Assembly (NCBI GenBank): GCA_005281725.1
Contig: SSBO01000003.1
Span: forward strand, 7,178,776 to 7,242,775
Length of the DNA: 64,000 nt
Direction: 5' to 3'
DNA from: Wuchereria bancrofti
Taxonomy: Eukaryota; Nematoda; Chromadorea; Rhabditida; Onchocercidae
Part shown: positions 13,696-28,600 of the stretch, piece after piece
Position numbering within the stretch: the stretch's first letter is position 1
Layout of the letters: every line of letters starts with the position of its first letter
Translations under genes and position numbers: made by a program
Notes under the pieces: generated by a model
Databases searched by the model: none
Told to the model about the DNA's origin: nothing
What the model saw: the letters and a program-made list of their open reading frames with translations, nothing else

Positions 13696-16600
13696 CTTTT
13701 TCAATTTTATAGCTAAAAATACAAAACAAAAAAAAAAAAAAATTAAAGGCTTACTGTAACATACAAAAATGTAGCTTGTTTCAGTCTTTTAAAGATAAAT
13801 TCTATTTTAAATGTCAAGTCCATTATTATGTGCGGGAGAATACTTTTAATGCTTCTGGTAAATTACAAAGAACATTAAAAAGAAGTAATGAAATTTTCGT
13901 CCTTTTTTATAAAAGGAAATAGTTGATATTAAATCAAAGAAACGATGGATGGAATTTTTCGGAATAAAAAAGAAAACCTTTTCCACGATATACAGACGCT
14001 GCTGCAAACGGTTCTTTTCCGCAATAATCTCTTCCAATTTATGCTGCATGCTGGCAATTCTGTGAGATGTTTCTTTTTGCCTATTTCTCGCTTCATTCAG
14101 GTCATTTCTAATACATAAATGAGATTACTACTAAGAATATGTAACATGATACAACATAAAATATAGAAAAAATTTTTAAGATCCCAAAACTTATACACAA
14201 TACGCATACAGAATTTGAAAGAACTACATTTAAGTAAAATATATCTTTAAAATCATGAAAACACACTTAAGAGACTGTCTTCCTAAATCACTGGCACGTA
14301 ATCGAAGCAGACAGTTGTCATATTCATGCTGTAATACACTTAATTTTGACAATAAATCCGAGTCACCGATCTTTGCGTGATCCTCCTGATTTCGTCGATC
14401 TTCTCCCAATCCTTCATCTGCCTTAACTATATTAAATTACTTATTTCGAACTTAATTAAGTTAATCCAGAATTGCAAATCATTTTATTTAATATTTTAGA
14501 GTGAACAAATTTAAATTCGCGATTACTAAAGCTTTTTAAATCATATTAATGTAAGCCATTTCTCTGCTACCTAAACAAAAAAGTGTTCAAGAATTAAAAA
14601 AATGATGAGTACTTTACCTTTCCTTGTTCAAACATATTTCTATACTCCCTGTTTGCTTTTTCCAATTCATCACATTGTTGCCGTGTTCTTGAAAGCAAAT
14701 GTTCTGTCTCACTCAAACGTTCTTCCAGTTTCTATAGACCAACTTTTAAATTTTACTTCGTTTTTTGTTAATTTGAATTATTTCTAGATACTGTCGGAGT
14801 AAAAGATTTATCCAGATCCTCCTGCTTAATTCAGCTCCTTATCAATTTATGATATATTTAATAACATAAACGATACTTCTTTTGTCGAAATTACTGATTT
14901 CATATCTGCCCAGTACTGCTCCACCTTCTTCTCCGCATCTTTACAAGCCGACTCATATAACAGTCGCTCTTCCTCCCACATCATTCGGGATCCCTCCAAT
15001 TTTTTGCGATCATTTTCCATTGCTGATACTTTGTTTTTCAAAGCTGCTACTTGTTCCTAAACATTTTTACATTGTAACATAAATCCTCGTTATAGAAAGT
15101 CAAAATTGCTACAGTAAATACCGTTATAAATCAATATTTGGATAATTGGCAGTAATTTGAAAAAGTTGCGTGATATCCATATCTCCATGTGGCTCGTTTT
15201 ACGCCCTTAACATATTGAGAACTAACCAAGACTTCCGATAAAACTTCTCTTAATTAACTAACATTTAAAGAAGAAAGACGAGCTTCTTTATCACGAACAT
15301 GAAGATCAGCGCTCATTACGCGAGTTTTCAATGCTTTTCGTTCAGTTTCTCTGGCTCGAAGACTTTCTTCCTGTGAAACCAAAAGCTGCCGTGAACTTGA
15401 AAGACGTGATTCCAAGTGCCGCTTATCTTAAAAATTTTGAAATTCGTTTGAATATAAATGTCATTGATGTAGAAATCACACTTATTTCCACTTTTAGAAT
15501 CATATAAAATTGCATTTTCTTTTAACTGAAAATTCGCATTATCACATAAGTTTACCCTCTTCGAGCTCGATTAGTTTCCGTTCCAATAAACGAATTTTAT
15601 CTAAATACTTCCTGTTCTCATCTAACACCTGTTCTCTATCAGCTTTCAAACGAATAAATGTGGTTGATTCATCAGCCTGCAGGAGGATAATTAAGCCTTA
15701 CTTGTTCATTTAACCATCTTCTTTTTGGAAAAAATTTTATAATAGAAATATCAATTATAAAGTACAAATAAGTCTAAGTCTAAAAAAATTGCCAACAGCA
15801 GTGTAGAGAAATTCAATTAAAATGTAACAGTATAAAACTTTAAAAACATAGCTAATTCATAAGCAATTATAAATTAATACCCTGGCCTGTTCAAGCTCGT
15901 CAATACGATCCTTCAAATGCCGAAATGTTATTTCAACAGACGAACTTATATTTAAGCTTTCGACATTAATCGATTCGGCATCAGAATTTAAATCAAAACG
16001 TACGTGAGGAGAAAGAGATGCTGAACTGCTACGACGGAGAGAACCATTACCTAAACGCTCCGAAATTAATTCCATCTGTTTGAATTTCATCAAAATGTCA
16101 TTTTATAAAGCGATAATTTTGTTCAGAGGCAGCTTATTCCATCTCTAGTGCTTCTTGGTTCAAACTATAGAATTAAAAATTTCTGATTTAAAATCGGGAG
16201 AAAAATTTTTAAATTTGCTGTTGTTACTATAATGTTGAATGATATAGTCTGATAGAGTACAATTTCAAATAAACTGATAGAGCACCTACGAATAAAATGG
16301 GCGGAAGATGATAATCGTCATAAGGCTAAACCTTTCAACGTCAGTAATTTATATTTGATGTGCGCTCTATTTATATTTATAAATTTACCAATATTACTCT
16401 ACAAATAATCAAATGATTTACCTGATTGAGAAACATCTTGACTTATTTTTCTATCCATTTCCAAAGCGCATGATCGAAATTGTGATAGCTTACGAGCTTC
16501 TGCAAAAGAGACGGAAAAAAGAATTAAATATATCAATTAATTTCTGATAGTACAACAAGATCTCCAATAAATCACTAAAAAATTTTACGATTCTCAAGAA

Positions 16601-19600
16601 ATTTTAAAAAAATTTAAAATTCACAAGAACACTAAATAAATAAAGCTGAATATAACAGTCTGCTAAGTTACTGAAAACGCCTTGTAATATATGTTGGAAA
16701 TTAACTTACTTGTAAAACTTAGTGCTTTTCTAGCGCTATTTTCAAAATGTGCCACCTTTTTTACCAGCTCTTTTCGCAACGCTTCAGATTCTGCTAACTT
16801 TTGTTCAATGTTTACTCGTTTCGCATCTTCAGTAGCCAATAAATTTCTGCATAGAATAACATAAAAATTAAATAATTCAAAAGAATTCCGAAGAATCCTT
16901 AATCCACCCTTTATCCCTCGCACTACATCATTTGATAATAATTTGGCTTCTTATATGATGTGCCGAATTAAATGTTAACCAGCCCATTACAGAAAAGTAT
17001 AAATGGATGTGTCTTTAATGTTAAACCATAATTCTTCAGAAAAGTTTAAGTTAAGAATGAGCTCTAGATTTGGACAAAATGAATTTTCCCATTCCAAATA
17101 CCATTATTTAAATATTTATAATTCAATTTTTGATAATTATATGATATGATGAAATAAATTACAAATGAAATAATGAAAATGAATAAGACTTACTTCAAAT
17201 TGCTCAATTCGTCAACAATACTTTCCTTTTGACGTATGGCTTCAATGCGACCTTTTTCGGCAGCCTTATAGTTCCCTATCATATCATCTATCGCTCGTTG
17301 ATTTGTTGCTATTTTTTGCTCCAAAACATTACGCATATTGGTTAGATCACATGATAGCTTTCCATTTTCAGCTTGCAAAGCTGCTATTACTTCTTTAGTT
17401 TCATAGCTCTATCAAAAATTTGAAATTACAAGACGATGAATAAATGAATTCATTCTAACAGAGAATAAACAGCATAATTAAAGAAAACCAAATAAGTAAA
17501 CAGATATGAAAATATTAGCATTGCACTTAGTTTTCTTTTTCAATCTAAGATGAAAAATGGTGGCTTCTTGGAAATGCATTTTTTTATTAAAGCAAATAAT
17601 CAGGCTAGAAATTCCTATTCAATAGAAACCTCAAAGTTTTTATACCAACGGTCTAAGATATATATTTTTTTCAAAACCTTTTGTTTTTCCTTTTCCAATT
17701 CCTCTACCGCTTGCTTTTGCATGTTCTCAGATTGTTTAAACAGAACTGTCAAGGTTGATAAATCGCTCGTTTTCTCTGATAATGCCACTTCAAGATCTTT
17801 ATTCTGAAATTCCTTCGGAAAGATTTGCTTAAATTACAAAAGTCACTTAATGAATAGCAATTTAATGCATTTAACACATTTAGTATAACTATTCTGCATA
17901 TAAAGCACACTATCATTTTTTGTAACCATCTCTGATCACATCTGATTTCAAAATCCTTTACCTCATTCTCCAACTGCTTCAAGTCATTTGATAATTTTTG
18001 TGCTCGTTTCTCCTCATCCCGCAATTTGCTTTCCATCATTGCAATCTCTTTTCGTAAAATCTCTTCGTTACCTTTCATTTCTGAAATGTAAAAATTAAGG
18101 TTTGCACAGGAAATATAGAAAATGACACTTAGTTGTTAGATAAACGAATTTAACTTATTAAAAGGAACTTCTATTTATTGTATCAGTTTTACTCGGCAAG
18201 AAAACAATGAATTAAATATGAATAAATGGGTAAAAGTATGTTGTAAGGTATAAATTAGAAAACCCAACCAAAAAATGAAACTAAAATTTACTACAATTCA
18301 ACTGATTTGCCAGTCAGTCTGTCACTAGTCCACAATTTTCCTGAGAAAAATGAAGCAGGTTAGTTCATTTAAAAAAAATCACTAACTAAAAACTAAAAAG
18401 GTGTCAAGAACTACAAATTGTAAACTTTTATGCTGAGAACAAAAATCATTACACCAATTGAAAAACTGAAAATGGAGTTTAGAAAATTACATGCGAACTT
18501 TTGCAGGGAAATTAGAAGTTTTTAGAATTAATCTTTTGAAAACTTCAAGTTTTGGGAAATTGTTGCCAACATAAAAAATAAAAACCCTCGCCAATTACAA
18601 TTATAAATATAACTGATAATTATTTAGCAGAATAAAAATTAAGTACAGTTTTTAAATTACAATAACAAGTTGCATTTAAAATACTCCTTCAATAGTTTTT
18701 TTCTTCTGCTATAACAATTTTTGAAAAAAAGGGATCAAAATGACACCTTCAACTTGGATGCAGGTTTCTCGCAATGAAGCTTTCAACTTATCTCGTTCTG
18801 TTTTTAGATCATTCTTTTCTCGCTCATTTTCCGCAAGGTTATTTTTGAGGATAGCTTCTTCATTCGCGCGTGATGCAATTCTATCTCCTATTTGTTTCAG
18901 CTCATTTTCAGTCGTCGATAAATTTTGTGTTTCTTAAAAATTAAACAAATAGCCTGCGCCATCTTACAATGAATTTTGCGAAAAATACTAGCGGTCTTTT
19001 GAAGATACTGTATTAGCAGTGAAAATAATGAGTGATGGTAATGTCTGCAAGAGGCTAATATCTAAAAATACTGTTTGATTTTATCATCATATCACTTATT
19101 GATACACATATGAAGTCCTTTATTAAGCATTTTACTTACTACTCTATCTTATAGAGTTGTCAAATCACTTAAACTATTTTATCATTTATTTAATCTTTAC
19201 TTAGTAAATTATGTAATATGAAAGAATTGAAAACAATTGATTACTTTTGTCTAAACGGCTTTCAACAAACTGAAGCGTCTTTTCCAATCCCAAACATTTT
19301 GTTTGTAAACTTTCAATATTGCAACGTGCTTTCGTAAGCTCCTCATCTTTCAGCTTTATTTTTTCATTCCATGTGTGACGTTCCTGATCCAATTTCTCTA
19401 GTTCCAACTTCATTTCTTCGCTGAATAATTTTTGCTTCTTAAAGTTTCAAGATCAACAAAGATATATAAAAAGCTAAATATTTCGTCCAGTCACTTCCTA
19501 GTAATCATTTAAATTATTTAAGAATTACTTTTTCTTGGTTATTTCGGACTGCGTCAATTTGACAGTATCTTTTTCGCGATCAATAAGCAAATTTAAATCC

Positions 19601-22600
19601 ACCATTTTACGTCTCAAGCTGGATTCCACTTCTTCACTTTGTTCGAGTTTATCATTCAACGCTTTTATATTAGCCTCCATTTTCAATACTTTCAAATTGT
19701 ATGAACTGTCTTTCTATGAAAAAAATAAGTACATATACTTCCTACCTAACAAGAAAGAGGAATAACTATGAAAGGAAAAACAGTGTGCAACTATTTCAAA
19801 TTGAAAAAAAAAAAAAAACTATTTTACAAAAATTTTAGAAGTTACTATATTCAATACAAACTTAAGCACAGAGAAAAACAAGAATTCATTGTATCATAAA
19901 TATAAAATTCCTTTATTCTATATCCTCCAGAACATAAAATTTTTGAACTTCTTCTGGAGATAGCTTCAGAAGAAGTTCAAAAATGTAAAGATAGTTTGCT
20001 GGCAATCCAAACATATGGCATACCACTATCCCCTGCCTTTCATGAGGATATTCTACACTTCAAATTGTTAATCCTTTCTTTTTAATACAATAAGGCCAAC
20101 CTCAGCATGGATTTTTTCCCATTCAGCAATTTCCTCAACATATTGCTCCTTAATAGCATCCAGTTGTTGTCGCAGTGAAATCGTTTCTTTTTCGTATCGT
20201 CTTTTTTCTTCATCCAACTGAGTACGCAAATTTTCCTTTTCAAACGTGACATTTTCATATCGCAAAGAAAGTTCTTTCATTTTTTCTTCGCTTTCAACCA
20301 GTGATTTTTCCAAGTTTTGCTACAGATAAAAGTTCATGATTTGATTAAAATTTGACCTTCAAGTCAATTCTTTCAAAATATTCCCATTTTCATTCAGACT
20401 GATTAAATTTAATTCTAGACCTAAAACCTAAATGTCGTTTGTATTTCATACTGTTTTGAATTCATCAATTCAATACTATTTATTTTAATTTCCTCACCAA
20501 CTCACAGCATTTTCTACCGCTTTTTACAGGAAGTATCGATGTACATTAAGTACTTTAGCTTTTTGATATTTGATTAGCCAAGGTATGTAATTCATAACAA
20601 AAATATTGCTTGTTGGTGCTAGGAAACTTAACAAAAAGAAGTCATAAGTTACGTGGTCCACGTAAAATTAAGGAAGCTAAATAATATAGAAATTAAGGAT
20701 GTGGCTGTAAGATACGATGTACTGAGAAATTACAATATTAGGGATTAAGAGAATTTAAGATTTAATTAGTCCTTAATTTTTTACTTCTCGAAAATTTTAC
20801 CTTATTTTTATGCAAGGCAAATATTGTATCATTGTAATTCTCCATTTCAGTTTTATTTTGGATGATAGCTTTCTTCTCTGTTTCTTTATATTCATCATAC
20901 ACACGCTTTAACTCATCATCATGCTCTGATTTAATTCTATCATTGATTTCTGGAAAGAGAAAAGGAGGTGAAACCGGAAACTGAAACAGTCCGAATGATT
21001 TATTTATATTAGGAACTCACGAACAAACTTCACTGATTCATAAACAGCCATTTAGTTCTTTATTATCCCAATGTTATCCCCGTTTGAGAACACAATATGT
21101 TAACTAATTCACTTTAAGTAGTACTACAGCAAAAAATTATTTTAGTATAATAACGACAAAACATTATATTCTTCAAATAAAATTCAGTTAATTAATTCAT
21201 CCGCAGAACAACCGATAACTGCTTATATGAATCAAATTACTGCTCGAATAACTTATTAAATTATAAACTATTCTTCAATTATATCATTACAAACTGACCA
21301 ATCAGTCGGGCTATTTCAAACTGTGAATCAGCTAATGCTTGTGATGTTTCGCGCTCTTTCAGTTTGTATTGTTCCAAAACATCATTGAGGATTGCTCTCT
21401 AAAGATGAATTCATCATAAATAAGCTTCTGCAGAATTATGATCAAATCATCAATAACCCTATAATCTTTAATTTCCCTCAGTAATCATTACTATTACTTT
21501 AACTTATATTCGGGAAATAAATCATACTGAAATTCTGCTACCTGGGCAATATGATTTTCAATGCATTTTTCCAGATCTGTAATCTTTTTCTCCAGTTCAA
21601 CCGTGATATTAGACATCCGACCAAGCTCATCTTCCAAGTCTGAACGTTCTCTGAAATGGAAAACTTGTGATAATTTTAAAACTGATGAAATTACTGCTAT
21701 TCTTAAAATTTATCATTCAACTACATGATATTTTATACTAAAAAGATAAGATAAAAGCATAACATTCAAATTACTGGTAGACATTAATGCAAGAGGCGTT
21801 AAAACCTGCAGAAATCCTACATCTTTATACATCTTTATTTAGGATTTCTGCAGGTTTTAACATTCTTTAGATGCTACATCTTTAGAATTCAAATCTTCAT
21901 TTATTGTTTGAGCAAGCATGAACTTATAGGGGAAAATTTAAAGCTATGTCATATCTTCAGGATTCTATGAAACAGTTCCATTTGCATTCGAATCATTAAG
22001 GAAATCTCAACAAATGTCTTAAGTAAAATGTTTGAAAATACGCCAACTTTAAGAGCTCAAACACAGCAAGTTAGCGTTAAATCGAAGATAGTTCAGAGCA
22101 CTACTGATGTGTCATTGAATTTGTCAATGTACCATTACAACAATATGTAGCGAAGAAATGATTGAAAGAATACTTTAGCAAGCAATAGAAGAAATAATGA
22201 AGGCTGAACTGTTACATAAGTTTGATTGATAGAAACAAAATAATAGGCAAGAAAATAGCTAAATGAAATAAACGGCAAGTAATAAAGAAACATAGCACAG
22301 TAGAAATTACAAAATAATAGATTCTATCCTTTTTTTAAACTTATTAACGTAATTTAAAACTTTCTCCTCGCCTTCCTTTTCATCTTTTATTTCTGGTAGA
22401 TACATTAATATAAATTTTAATGCAAAAAAAAACTAATTCCATGTACTACTTATGCAACAAAAGACGAATGTTATTTTTCTAATTCATCTTTCTCCTGAGA
22501 ATTATAAATATTTTTTATGACATAGCCGTAGCTCACTGCAGTATCCATGGTCGATAGAATTACTTCAACAAGGAAAATTTTATAAAAAGTTAATTGTGTA

Positions 22601-25600
22601 ATAATCTGCACCAGATTTTAGAGAAGAAATTCGAGATCAAACAAGGCGTAATTTTGATTACTCAAAAACACCACTAGTTTCAGAATAAAAATGAGAACTT
22701 GGTGCAAACTGAACTCATTAGACGGCAATTAAAAGCCAAGAATATATGAATGAATATTTCTTGTTTTCGTTTACATAAGAATTTTGAATAAAGCTACTTC
22801 ATGAGTTTCGCTTTTTCTTGATTGAGTGCAATAATTTTTCCAGTATTTTGTTCCAGTTCTTCCTTTCTCATCGCCTTCTCCACCTTAGTATTAAAAATTT
22901 GTTCATTTATCTGGAAAAAAAGAAAAATAATAGAATATATTTATCATATGTTCTGTCATTATTTGACCATGTGCTTATAGATTATGTGTGCAATTAGTTT
23001 TGAATACTGGCTTCCTGAACAATTTCATAAAATAGTCTAGTTATGATTAAGCTAAATATGTTATAAATAAGTTCAAACAGATTCATTCCAATCGAAAATT
23101 AAATAGCTAAAGAAGGTAAAATCGCAAAAAAAAAAAAAAAGAAATGGTCGAACCAAATCAATTCTAAGTTCATAGTCTGTCACTGTTTTCTCCAGTAACA
23201 AAATTTTCTGGTCACGATCCTTCAACTGCTTCGTAATTTCAGAAATTTTTGTGGTAGCATCTAAAGTGATAGAAAAGCAACCACATGAAAACAGCGTTGT
23301 GTCTGAACATACTTCAACATGGTAGCGTTAGTATAACAAAGAAAACTGGGACAAGTAAAAAGATCTTTTAATTCAGTCAAGTATCCTGTAAATCGATTAA
23401 TTCAATATTTCATTTCACTGATAGTACTTTAATTAGATGGTTAGAATACTGAAAATCCGAATTACCCAAAACAGTGTAAATTTACACTACTTTTTACTAA
23501 TTTAAATAATCTTAGCGAGTTTCTAAGCTTTTCATAAGAAATCGGTAAAAAGTTTTTTCGTAAAATCGGCAAAAAGTTTTTTCGTAAAGGTAAAAAGTTT
23601 TTTCGTAAACTTTTCGTAAAAAGTTTCCTTATACAATAAAACTTGCCAGTAATCAATTCTAACTTCGGATTAATCTACCTCAGTTTTAAGCTAATATGCT
23701 AGTGAAGAGAACGACAGAAGTTAAGAAATCAGTAAGAGAAGTTCGCACGGAGTAATATGAATTTACCCTAATTTGATTCTCTGGAATTTTTTCTCAAGTT
23801 TCTCAATTTTTATTTTCAGCAATGTAGTTGATAAATTCTCTACGAGTTAGAAACCAATCAGCTACAGATATCGTCTACTGCATCGAATGACGAATTCAGC
23901 TGTTCGATAACATTTACTATTCCTTCTTATTATTTTAAACATACTTTCCAAAGCTTCCTCATTTTGTCCCATTATATTCTTATTTTCCGTTATATTTGCG
24001 CGTAATACATTGATATCTGCCAATAGTGAAGCATTTTCGGCCATCAAAATTGATTTTTCATTTCGAAGCTAAAAGAATACTTATAAGTTGAATTTATTAA
24101 ATAAGTAGTAAATTAAGTACTTTGACCATAAGGCAATATTACTACTATGTACTTTTAATGGTTACTTTAAACTTACTTCGATCAAACTATTTTCCTTCTG
24201 TTTCGCTTCCAATTCCAAATTGTCCGTATGACGCTGCAATTCTACCAAACGTACATCTTTCGCATCATTCGCAACCCTAATATCTCTGTTTTCATCGCGT
24301 GAATTTCGCAATGCTAACTGATGCTCGAGAATGACATTTTCTAAAGACTTGCAATAATTCCGTAGTTATAATAATTTTTTGTAAAAACGAAAAATATTTT
24401 ATAATATAATTCATATGTTGATTCTTTTCAATAGGAAACATGGAATTCGGTAGAATCCCATCTAAGTAAACACTATTGTAATATTATTACAATAATAGAT
24501 GTACTGGCTGTTAAGGCTTAATGAATCAAGCTCCTTTAAAAAGTAATGAATGGCATAGTTAGTTTTTAATGATAAAATGATATTACAAGATTGTGTTTGT
24601 TTTCTTACCCTAATCTGTGCCCAAATTCATCACCGATAAGCAATAGAACAAAAGAAAAATGTCAGACTGAAAGAAATGTGTTGAATTGGAAATGGCAATA
24701 ACTATCTCTAACCTTTTTCGGCTATCCGACGACGCTCTGCTATACAATCAGCTTGAGCATTTCGAAGTTGATCCCGAAGTTCTTCTACTTCATTTCTGCA
24801 CTTCTCGAGCTCACTTTTTAAGATCGCGAGTCTCTGGGTATTGTCCATATGGCATTCTTCCAGTTCATTTTCAAAATATTTTCGACGCTCAGCAAGTTCT
24901 TCTTGTTGCTTTATGAACATATCATTTAACGTTTCCTGATGGTTGCTATAATCGCAATTATGTTGAATAACAATATAAACTGTGATAATTGATGAAGCAT
25001 AATGAGTATTATACTTATTACAAAGGATGCGTCTTATGAATAAGCAGCAAAAAATGATTTCACGGAGATTGAAGTGAAGGAAATAGATTTTCTGAACTCA
25101 GAAATGCAAACTTTTTGGAGCTAAATAATAACTTACAAAATAGTAACCTACATATTAAGTGAGTGAATTTCATTCTGAAGTTGTTCAATTGCTTTTTGCG
25201 TCTCATTTTTCTCAGTATCTAAGCGTTCAAGTCGTTCATTCAAGCGCCGAAATTTTCGCTCAACTTCTTCTTTATCTCGTCGTCTGCAATCTTAACACGT
25301 GCAAAACAAGGTATTATGTTCCATACGCATTTCGCAGCCGAAAAGTTACATTGTTCGAATCAAGATTAAAGTCAGAAATGTAGCTCTTAGATCTTCAAAG
25401 TCCTCTAAAATCATCTTTCATCATATTTTCTATTCAGTCAAAGAAGTACAGGATAAAGAAAACTTTTATTTCTATTACAGGCCTTTTTAACACAATGTTA
25501 AACTAACATTTTATCATTCTCTTTCTTAAGATCGACGAATTCTTCATCGCTTTTTCTCCGTGATTCTTCCATGCGGCTTAATCGATTTTCACGTTCAGAT

Positions 25601-28600
25601 AGTTTGTCCTGGTATTCGTTACACTTCCTTTCATAATCTTTAATTCTGTTGTTTTTTTCTTGTAGTGCAGCACGCACCAAACGAATCGTATTAAAATAGA
25701 CTAAGAAACCGTCTGAAAAAGTGATTCTTCGTAAACAGTAATAGTGGAAATAACAAATGAATTATGCTTCGTCAAAGTCGAAGTATCAAATAGCAATGGT
25801 TATGTGATGTTAGAGCACAGTGGGAAAGCACCACTGACGCTTCAAACAAACCGAGAAACTTCTTTCTTACATTTCGGTCATTTATGAATGAATGATAACT
25901 AAAGATGAATTATGGGCCAGGTGAATGCAATGATCCGTTTCTGATGTTGGTAGCGATTTGTTTTGTTCATATTCAGCTAATTAGCAAATGGTGCAATGTC
26001 TTTTATTTATCTCAATTTCTCATAAATGCATCAAACTGCGTTTCAACACCATTTCTTAATTACTGTCACCTCGTACTATAAAAAAAGAGTTTTAACTTCG
26101 AACCTGGACTAACAGAACGAGCCCGTCGGCCGCGCATTTCATCTAGTTCCGGTATTAAATGAATTTTCTTCAACGAATCTTTTGCAACATCACATTCTTC
26201 ATTAGCTTTCTTAACGAGATCTTCCATGACAGCAATCCGGCGATTAGAATCACTCAGTTCGTGCTCTAGCTAGAAAAGGAGAAGGAAACAATTTAACGTA
26301 TATTTTCTTTCATAAACAGAAATATTCAGTCTTTACTACGATTTCTCTACAGCAGAACTAAATAATTTATGAAGTCTATCACATGAATAGATCTGTTCCG
26401 TCCGTTTATGTGTAAAGGACAGATTAAACAGAACGGCTTAGTATGATATGACTAGTACTATATGGAAAACTAAAACCTTAATATTACGAACAGCTACATC
26501 TTCATATTTTTTCAATAAATCATTCATCGTTTCTTCATCTTTTGTTTCTTCCAGTGCAACATGTTTCCGCTGAATAAATAAAATTTAATTCAGTAAAAAT
26601 CAACAATATTCTTCTATAAGGACTTATGATTCCGCAACTCTGTTTTGGTTTACAGAATGATCTACAAGTACAATAATTTGATGAAATTTAGAAAATTCAA
26701 CACTGTAACTCTGTAGGGGAAAGTGAAAACTCCCTGTAGAATTCAATGATATCCATAAATTCAAAGGCAACATTACTGAAAAGTTAAGTGCATTTCTAAC
26801 TATATAATAGAATTTAACTGTTATGTTGTTTTTTTTTACATGAAGTTGTTCACTTATGTAAGAGATATCTTTCGAATAACACATTTATACTAATGACAGC
26901 CACATGTAAAGCTCATACAAACAAATACATTCTAACATATTTCTGTCACAATAACCTAACCGCTTAAATATCACTTCTAATTCTATTAACCACCAGCATT
27001 TGATCTCTAATACCTTATTCATCTGCTTACAACCTTGATCAAATTAAGACATTTCCTTTATATTTTCTCAGTTCCATTCCTAACTTAGATACTCCTTAAA
27101 TTTTGAAATATCTTCCTCAATTCCCTAAAATTTTTTTCTTAGTAGTTTAGTAAAAAGCTGTCTACTGTTGACACTGCTTAGCGCTGAACTGTGAGGCAGA
27201 GCAGCCTAATTAGCTACTGCTTAGAGAAAACCAGTAATTAATACCTTCATCTCAGCTTGACGAACAAGTGCTTCCATATTATTTGCACAGCGTACGAATT
27301 CGGTCCGTTGTCTATCCAAATCACTTTCAGTTTCCATTCTCAAATCTCTTACCTATAAAAAAGAAGTTTGATAAAGTGCGTTTATCACGATATGCTGCGC
27401 TTGTGTTATACGCATCATCCTATAATAATTTTTAGATATATGAAGAGGGTTTATGTATGAGTATGCAATATATCATTAATAGAAGGGCAAAGAACTGAAC
27501 GGAATATAGGACAACTACTAAATTTCATAAAATTTAATTCTGAATAATTTTAGCTTTCAATTTTGAGACTAACAATGGATCGAAAAGTTTTTTACTAAAC
27601 ATGAAACTGTCGTACGAACAGTAATAATAGACGTCTTGTTATCAATTAGGAATAAAGAACAAAACGACTAGGAAAGCCAAATAAATATAACAAAGAACAA
27701 AAATGGTGGTTTATATTTATTTCCATTCATACTCAATAACTTAATAAGATCTAATATCTTTCATTAGATGGATAGGTAACTGCAAAAGGTTTCTATAACG
27801 ATGACGGGGCTTTAGAACTTCGTTCCCAAATATAACTTAAATTCTCTAATGCCAATTTGAAGATTTGAATCAATTCTATTAATCAGTCGTTTAATCAGTC
27901 CCTGCCACAGTGCTACCATGCGAAAAGGCTGACTAAAATGCATCCAAATTTCTAACATCATTTTAAAAAATTAATTAGTAACCTGTCGTCGAAGTCTGTT
28001 AAAAACTACCCACAATTCGAGCATATGTTGGTATTGAACATCGACTGCACGCTTCTTTTTCTATAAAGGTGATGAAATTTAAAATTCGAAATTAAAATAT
28101 AGATTCACTCAAATTTCCCATTCTAATGTGTTTCCTTTTCACTTAATACTAGTGCCTTGAAATATAATCCACAATATATTCATTAAATGATAATAATTAG
28201 ATTGAAAAAATAAAGAAACACAGACCAGTTATTAGTACAAATGATGAAGTTTCAAGACAGCTACATCCGGTATAGATTAAATAGAAATCTGAGATTTGAA
28301 ATTTTGACGATTTTAAGTTTGAAACAAAAACTTTAACGGATTATTTAGAAAAAAGCATTTATTACTTCATCGTGTTGTCGTAAAAAGCATCGTTCCATTT
28401 CTCTTTCATGTGTTACCTTCATCAATTTTTCCTGAGTTTTTAGCAGCTCGTCTTTCAAATTTTGATTTGTACGTATAATAACTTCTGCTTGTTCCCTATA
28501 TATATCATTTAAATCTTCCAGCTTATCATTCCTGAAATATTACTTCTTCTCTTCTATAAATATTTCATAGTAGTTAACGCATAATAGAAAGTTAACGAAA

